Part shown: positions 59,855-64,000 of the stretch, piece after piece
Layout: each line of letters starts with the position of its first letter
Position numbering within the stretch: position 1 is the first letter of the stretch
Source of the DNA: Geothermobacter hydrogeniphilus
GTDB taxonomy: Bacteria > Desulfobacterota > Desulfuromonadia > Desulfuromonadales > Geothermobacteraceae
Length of the DNA stretch: 64,000 nucleotides
Direction of reading: 5' to 3'
Assembly: GCF_002898515.1 (NCBI RefSeq)
Contig: NZ_PPFX01000008.1
Location: 43,515 to 107,514 of the forward strand
Position numbers and translations under genes: made by a program
The notes under the pieces: model-generated
Seen by the model: only the letters and a program-made list of their open reading frames with translations
What the model was told of the DNA's origin: nothing
Databases searched by the model: none

Positions 59855-60717
59855 CAGTGTTTCGCCTCATTTTTCAGGAAATTGACCATTTTCCACAACC
59901 GGTCAGACCCGATTGCCGAGAAAGGCGGCATGCCGTCCTCGGGGAAACCGTTGAAGAGGATCTGGTAAAGGTCGGCATCGGGCATGTCCAGATCGGTCAG
60001 TTCAGGGCCGATTTCTCCCTGCAGTTTTTCGCCGTGGCAGGCGGCGCAGTGCTGCATGTAGAGCGCCTTGCCCGCGTCAAGCACGGTCAGGTCATCCTGA
60101 TAGGGGTTGTGCAGTTCTCCAACCACCAGAGTTTCCGCGGTCTTGCGCCAGGGAATGCCGGTACCGAGTTTCTGCAGATAGGCGACGATGGCATCCATCT
60201 CGTTTTTGCCCTTGAGGGCGTCGATTTCCGCCTGTTCATACGGGAAGCCGAGAACATCCATCTTGTGGCGGATGTTCTGTGGATCAAGAAGATTGTTTTT
60301 CAGCCATCCGTAGTCGGGCATGTTGCTGCGCGGCACCATCGCCCGCGGCGATTCCATGTGCTTGTAATGCCAGGCATCCGGGTATTTCCCGCCGATTCTA
60401 GCCAGATCGGGACCGGTCCGCTTGGACCCCCAGAGGAAGGGACGGTCGTAGACGAATTCTCCCGACTTGGAATAATCACCGTAGCGCAGCACCTCGGTCA
60501 CCAGGGGACGGATGGTCTGGGTATGGCAGTTGTTGCAACCTTCGCGGATGTAGATGTCCCGCCCTTCCTGTTCGAGCGGATTGTAGGGGGTGACGGTGGC
60601 GATCCGGTCGGCATCGGTGTTGACCCAGGCGAAGGGCAGAATCATGGTGACGATGGTGCCGACCATGATGGCCGCGGTTGCCAGGACCAGCAGCAGAACA
60701 GGTTTCCTCTCCCACAT
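59854..60717 (-). CDS. ccoO: cbb3 oxidase subunit II, CcoO, fused to an extra cytochrome c domain
   Basis: A 287-residue protein. An N-terminal membrane anchor (VLLLVLATAAIMVGTIVTMILPF) precedes the CcoO heme domain with REGCNNCHTQTIRP and the GPDLARIGGKYPDAWHYKHMESPR axial region. The protein then continues into a second cytochrome c domain with QHCAACHGEKLQG and NGFPEDGMPPF. Canonical CcoO has only the first. The start at 60717 has GGGAGGG upstream. It passes electrons from CcoP toward CcoN. Confidence 0.95.
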   Translation of the reverse strand: MWERKPVLLLVLATAAIMVGTIVTMILPFAWVNTDADRIATVTPYNPLEQEGRDIYIREGCNNCHTQTIRPLVTEVLRYGDYSKSGEFVYDRPFLWGSKRTGPDLARIGGKYPDAWHYKHMESPRAMVPRSNMPDYGWLKNNLLDPQNIRHKMDVLGFPYEQAEIDALKGKNEMDAIVAYLQKLGTGIPWRKTAETLVVGELHNPYQDDLTVLDAGKALYMQHCAACHGEKLQGEIGPELTDLDMPDADLYQILFNGFPEDGMPPFSAIGSDRLWKMVNFLKNEAKH

Positions 60718-60719
60718 GA

Positions 60720-62138
60720 TCAGGCCCTCCCTTCCACGGCGGTTCTTTCCGAAGCGGGAGAAACTTCCCCCCTGCGGGTTGTCATCACCAGGTTGTAGAT
60801 GAAGACGATCACGCCGAACAGGAAAATGATCCCGCCGAATACCCGTGCCCACCAGTAGGGGTACATCTCGACCATGGTTTCCATGAAGGAGTAGGCAAGG
60901 CTGCCGTCGCTGTTGGTTGCCGTCCACATGCCGGCCTGCAGCACCCCGGCAATCCACAGGCTGATGGTCCAGATCAACTGGCCGATCAGGATCAGCCAGA
61001 AATGCAGGTTGGCCAGCGGGACGCTGTAGAGTTCACGGCCGTAAACGCGTGGAACCAGGTAGTAGATGCTGGCAAAGGCGATCATCGATACCCAGCCCAT
61101 GGTTCCCATGTGGATGTGGGCCGGCACCCAGTCGGTGTAGTGGATAAACGCGGAGAAGGAGCGGATCGCCTGCATCGGACCCTGCAGGGTCTGCAGCCCG
61201 TAGAAGGTGATGCCGATAATCAGGAACTTGACCAGGTAGTTCTCCCGCATCTGGTGCCATTGGCCCCGCATTGACAGGTAACCGTTGAAGACGCTGCCCC
61301 AGGAAGGAGCTATCAGCATCACCGAAAAGGCCATCGCCAGGGTTTGAATCCAGTCGGGGACGGGTGTCCAGAGCAGGTGATGGGCGCCGGTCCAGAGGTA
61401 CATGAAGATCAGGCTCCAGAAGGCGATGATCGACATCCGATGGCTGTAGATGGGAACTCCGGTACTTTTCGGCAGGACATAGTAGAACATGGCCAGCGGC
61501 GGAGCCGTCAGCACCATGGCGACCGCGTTGTGACCGAACCACCAGTGGACGTTGGCGTCGTTGGTGCCGGCATAGGCCGAATAGGATTTGAACAACGAAA
61601 CCGGGACCTCCGCGCCATCAACGATATAAAGGATGGCCACCCCGACGATCGAGGCCATCATGTACCAGAGCGAAATGTACATCTGTTCTTCACGACGCTT
61701 GATGATGGTCATGATGATGTTGATGGCGAACGCCACCCAGAGGATAACGACCATGATATCGACCGGCCATTCGAGTTCGTGGTACTCCTTCGAAGTTGTG
61801 TACCCGAGCAGCAGGGTGATGGCGGCGGTGATGATGGTGGCATTGAAAAACCACAGCTGAAAACGTGCCAGCTTGTCACTCCAGAGACGTGTTTTGCAGA
61901 GTCGCTGGACCATGTAGAGGAACAGGGCGAATGTGGTTCCGACCGCCCAGCCGTAAATTCCGGCATTGGTATGCAGCGGCCGCAGGCGACCGAAAGTCAG
62001 GTAGGGGGGGAAGTTCAGAGCCGGTTCGACCATCTGCAGCGAGACGATGACACCGACCATGATGGACACCAGACCCCAGATAATGCCCCAGTTGATAAAG
62101 CTCCTGACAATGTCGGTATTGTAGTTCGGTTTTTCCAT
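60720..62138 (-). CDS. ccoN: cbb3 oxidase catalytic subunit I, CcoN
   Basis: A 472-residue oxygen-reducing subunit with about 12 helices. The heme and CuB ligand regions are visible: RPLHTNAGIYGW (low-spin heme), VHWWFGHNAVAM (CuB), TGAHHLLWTPVPDW and PAHIHMGTMGWVS (hemes b/b3). Ends 2 bp before the ccoO start. First gene of the whole ccoNOQP-GHIS operon, which is unusually complete on one strand. High-affinity terminal oxidases of this type let such organisms scavenge or detoxify low oxygen. Confidence 0.97.
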   Translation of the reverse strand: MEKPNYNTDIVRSFINWGIIWGLVSIMVGVIVSLQMVEPALNFPPYLTFGRLRPLHTNAGIYGWAVGTTFALFLYMVQRLCKTRLWSDKLARFQLWFFNATIITAAITLLLGYTTSKEYHELEWPVDIMVVILWVAFAINIIMTIIKRREEQMYISLWYMMASIVGVAILYIVDGAEVPVSLFKSYSAYAGTNDANVHWWFGHNAVAMVLTAPPLAMFYYVLPKSTGVPIYSHRMSIIAFWSLIFMYLWTGAHHLLWTPVPDWIQTLAMAFSVMLIAPSWGSVFNGYLSMRGQWHQMRENYLVKFLIIGITFYGLQTLQGPMQAIRSFSAFIHYTDWVPAHIHMGTMGWVSMIAFASIYYLVPRVYGRELYSVPLANLHFWLILIGQLIWTISLWIAGVLQAGMWTATNSDGSLAYSFMETMVEMYPYWWARVFGGIIFLFGVIVFIYNLVMTTRRGEVSPASERTAVEGRA

Positions 62139-62185
62139 GGCAGCTCCCTCGGCGCGTCAAAAATGGATCAGCATTAAACGTTGCA

Positions 62186-62213
62186 ATTCTAATAAAGGGG
62201 GATTTAATGTCAA
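62186..62213 (-). promoter_or_regulatory. Predicted ccoN promoter
   Basis: Minus strand TTGACA (62213-62208), 16-bp spacer, TAGAAT (62191-62186). About 48 bp before the ccoN ATG. Confidence 0.7.
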
Positions 62214-62224
62214 GCAACGCTAAT

Positions 62225-62245
62225 TTATGACCAAAACGGTCACAA
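62225..62245. promoter_or_regulatory. 21-bp palindromic operator candidate between ccoN and the kinase gene
   Basis: TTATGACC-AAAAC-GGTCACAA: arms match in 7 of 8 positions. Centred about 56 bp upstream of the predicted ccoN start, a position suited to an activator. It resembles CRP/FNR-superfamily sites in its TGA...TCA ends, but the spacing is not the standard one. Confidence 0.55.
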
Positions 62246-62314
62246 TATAGGCGGGGGAAAAGGAGTTTGTCAAGCTGTTTATTCGCCGGCTTCAGGAAGG
62301 AATGTCGCCTCCGC

Positions 62315-62343
62315 TTGACAGCCGGTGGTCCCTGTCCTATTCT
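62315..62343 (+). promoter_or_regulatory. Predicted promoter of the 62384 histidine kinase gene
   Basis: TTGACA (62315-62320), 17-bp spacer, TATTCT (62338-62343), about 40 bp before the ATG. Confidence 0.65.
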
Positions 62344-62383
62344 GCAATTTCTGGAGTATTCTTTTTTGATATCAGGAATTTAG

Positions 62384-63955
62384 ATGAAAATGACAATCGG
62401 CCGAAAGCTGTTTCTCTACACCAGCTCGTTGCTGGTCGTGGTGCTGCTGGCCACCTTCCTGCTACTGGAGCGCAACCAGTCGCGTCAATGGGAAGAATAC
62501 CTGCAGGAACAGAGCTTTTCATTTGCCCGGTTCGCCACTCCCGAGGCTCTCAAACTGTTTCGTGGTCGGTTCCAGGATGGTGACCGGCAGACAATTGAGC
62601 ATGTCGGCGAATTCCTTTCTTTCAACCAGGATCTGATCCGGTTCAGCCTCTATGCGCCCGGTGGGCGTATTCTTTTTCAGTCGCCGCGGTTTCCGGCGTT
62701 TATCGATCTTGATATTCCGGATGACTGGCAGGCTCTCTCTCCTGAACGCCTGCAACAGGGAGAACTCAGCAGCAGGACCCGGCGATTGCCCGACGGCCGG
62801 CGTGTTCTGGATTTGCTGGTCCCGGCCCATGGTCCGACCGGGGCGCGGGTGCTGACCGCGCGTTACCTGGTCAGTTATGATCGGGTCGACCGCCGCCTGA
62901 TCGAAGCCCGTCAGCGGTTTGCGCTGATCGCCATCAGCGCGCTGGGAGTCTCACTGCTGTTGGCGGCGGCCGCGGCGAGGCGTTTCACCCGGCCGCTCAA
63001 GATTCTGACCGAAGGGGTCAAGGCGATCGGCGAAGGAGACCTGCGGACCCGGATCCCGATGGAGCGAAACGATGAGATCGGGGCCCTGGCTGCAGCGTTC
63101 AACCAGATGGTGGCCAGCCTCGCCGCCAGTCGCAGCGCCCTCACCGAGACCAATCGTCAGTTGCGTCGGGCCAACGATGAATTGCGCGACATGCAGGAAC
63201 AGTTGCTGCGTTCTGAACGTCTGGCGGCCATCGGTCAGCTCGCGGCAGGTGTTTCGCACGAGATCGACAACCCGGTCGGCATCATTCTCGGTTATGCGGA
63301 ACTGCTGTGCGAGGACCTCCCGGCGGACGATCCTCGCCGCGAAGATGTTCTGGCGATCATCGAGGAGTGCCGACGCTGCCGTCGTATTACCGGCGGTCTG
63401 CTCGGGCTGGCCCGGACGGCGCCGGATGAGGTTTTGCCCGTTGATCTGGCGTCCCTGATATCCTCAGTGCTGGAGTCGCTGCGGCCACAGAAACTCTTCC
63501 GCCGGGTTGACCTGGAACTCCAGGCGGCTCCGCAACTGCCTGCTATCTCGGGAGATCCGGACCGGTTGCGGCAGGTCTTTGTCAACCTGTTGCTCAATGC
63601 CGCTCAGGCGATGGGGGGCAGTGGCAGGGTCGTGGTTTCGCTGGGAGTTGAAGAGGAAAACCTTGTCGCTTGTGTTCACGACAGCGGTCCCGGGGTGCCG
63701 TCTGGGATGGAAGAGAGCATTTTTCAGCCGTTTGTCACTACCAAGGGGTGCGAAGAGGGGACCGGACTCGGGCTCTCTCTCTGTCGCAAGCTGATCGAGG
63801 ATCAGGGGGGACGACTTGAACTGGCGGCGGCGGATGCGGGAGCCTGTTTCAAACTGGTTTTTCCGTTATATGGCCGGGACCGGCAATCGTCATCCGGAGA
63901 CCGCCCCGGTGAGGAAAAAAACTTTGACAAGGCTTCGGCCGATTCTTTAGTGTGA
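62384..63955 (+). CDS. HAMP-containing sensor histidine kinase
   Basis: A 523-residue membrane kinase. Helix 1 (about 8-28), periplasmic sensor (about 30-175), helix 2 (about 180-200), HAMP domain (about 200-255, RPLKILTEGVKAIGEGDLRTRI), coiled coil, then the H-box AAGVSHEIDNPVGIILGY, N-box FVNLLLNAAQAMGG, G1 HDSGPGV and G2 GTGLGLSLCRK. The HEIDNP motif (Asp for the more usual Asn) fits NtrB-like kinases. It is divergent from ccoN and may report envelope or redox signals. The tail (RQSSSGDRPGEE) is unstructured. Its regulator probably lies beyond the window. Confidence 0.93.
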   Translation: MKMTIGRKLFLYTSSLLVVVLLATFLLLERNQSRQWEEYLQEQSFSFARFATPEALKLFRGRFQDGDRQTIEHVGEFLSFNQDLIRFSLYAPGGRILFQSPRFPAFIDLDIPDDWQALSPERLQQGELSSRTRRLPDGRRVLDLLVPAHGPTGARVLTARYLVSYDRVDRRLIEARQRFALIAISALGVSLLLAAAAARRFTRPLKILTEGVKAIGEGDLRTRIPMERNDEIGALAAAFNQMVASLAASRSALTETNRQLRRANDELRDMQEQLLRSERLAAIGQLAAGVSHEIDNPVGIILGYAELLCEDLPADDPRREDVLAIIEECRRCRRITGGLLGLARTAPDEVLPVDLASLISSVLESLRPQKLFRRVDLELQAAPQLPAISGDPDRLRQVFVNLLLNAAQAMGGSGRVVVSLGVEEENLVACVHDSGPGVPSGMEESIFQPFVTTKGCEEGTGLGLSLCRKLIEDQGGRLELAAADAGACFKLVFPLYGRDRQSSSGDRPGEEKNFDKASADSLV

Positions 63956-63964
63956 AGTAGAAAC

Positions 63965-63983
63965 CCCCGTCCTCTGGACGGGG
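63965..63983 (+). other. Hairpin after the kinase gene
   Basis: CCCCGTCC-TCT-GGACGGGG, an 8-bp perfect stem 9 bp after the stop. No T tract follows within the visible sequence, so it may be a hairpin in a longer message rather than a terminator. Confidence 0.5.
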
Positions 63984-64000
63984 TCAGAGTCCTTTGGCTT

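Noticed and set aside
1..64000. CRISPR arrays, tRNA or rRNA genes, prophage genes, plasmid origins
   Set aside because: I read for direct-repeat arrays, CCA-type cloverleafs and rRNA signature sequence and saw none; an exhaustive scan was not possible by eye.

Overview
The window looks like a chromosomal segment of a Desulfuromonadales-type bacterium (Geobacter/Desulfuromonas/Pelobacter relatives, Thermodesulfobacteriota). This is an inference from gene content and style: a PilMNOP-like type II secretion operon with a cohesin-tailed secretin, an octaheme c-type cytochrome lipoprotein, System II cytochrome c maturation genes, a DUF4388/PATAN receptor, many two-component proteins, a complete cbb3 oxidase operon and an intergenic repeat of a type I remember from Geobacter relatives. 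The DNA is fairly GC-rich and tightly packed, with many ATGA/TGATG overlaps. I saw no tRNA, rRNA, CRISPR array, transposase or phage genes.

Layout. 0-7.3 kb: type II secretion-like operon (ATPase end, GspL/PilM, PilN, PilO, PilP, secretin, two pseudopilins). 7.3-12.7 kb: ftsE, ftsX, envC, ctpA and a divergent polysaccharide deacetylase, with a repeat element wedged between ftsE and ftsX. 12.7-19.7 kb: a ParA-like ATPase on the minus strand, then xseA, an M23 peptidase, xseB, ispA and dxs. 19.7-25.8 kb (minus): YqaA-type membrane protein, a degenerate receiver-GAF protein, a single-domain receiver, a PhnD-like/TM/DUF4388 receptor, and resB-ccsA. 25.9-29.5 kb: biotin operon bioW-bioF-bioH-bioC behind a clear BirA-type operator. 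29.6-34.8 kb: rlmI-arsR (minus), cation antiporter, DUF3108 protein and a CBS/DRTGG family II pyrophosphatase. 35-39.4 kb: octaheme cytochrome with a strong terminator, then a 7-TM histidine kinase and a receiver with an ArsR-like output domain.

39.7-49.2 kb is the most unusual part: eight co-directional envelope genes. They encode an exported protein, a lipoprotein, a TM-TPR protein, an FHA-like/TM/4xPEGA/SUMF1 protein, a small exported protein, an ExbB/TolQ/MotA-like subunit and two von Willebrand A proteins. The first transmembrane segment of each vWA protein carries the ExbD/TolR-type aspartate. I propose an ion-motive-force-driven envelope machine with paired vWA effectors.

49.2-54 kb: a YyaL/DUF255 thioredoxin-like protein, two predicted tandem ~72-nt sRNAs with near-identical terminators and C-rich loops, a membrane-anchored HTH regulator and an HDOD protein. 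54-62.1 kb (minus): ccoN-ccoO-ccoQ-ccoP-ccoG-fixH-ccoI-ccoS-safE. Here the c-type hemes are redistributed: CcoO has two and CcoP one. A divergent histidine kinase (62.4-64 kb) faces the cco operon across an intergenic region with good promoters and a 21-bp palindrome.

Three near-complete direct copies, one internally deleted copy and several fragments of a ~120-150 bp palindromic repeat superfamily lie in the intergenic spaces, usually starting within a few bases of a stop codon. All functional assignments are from reading the sequence; no database search was run.
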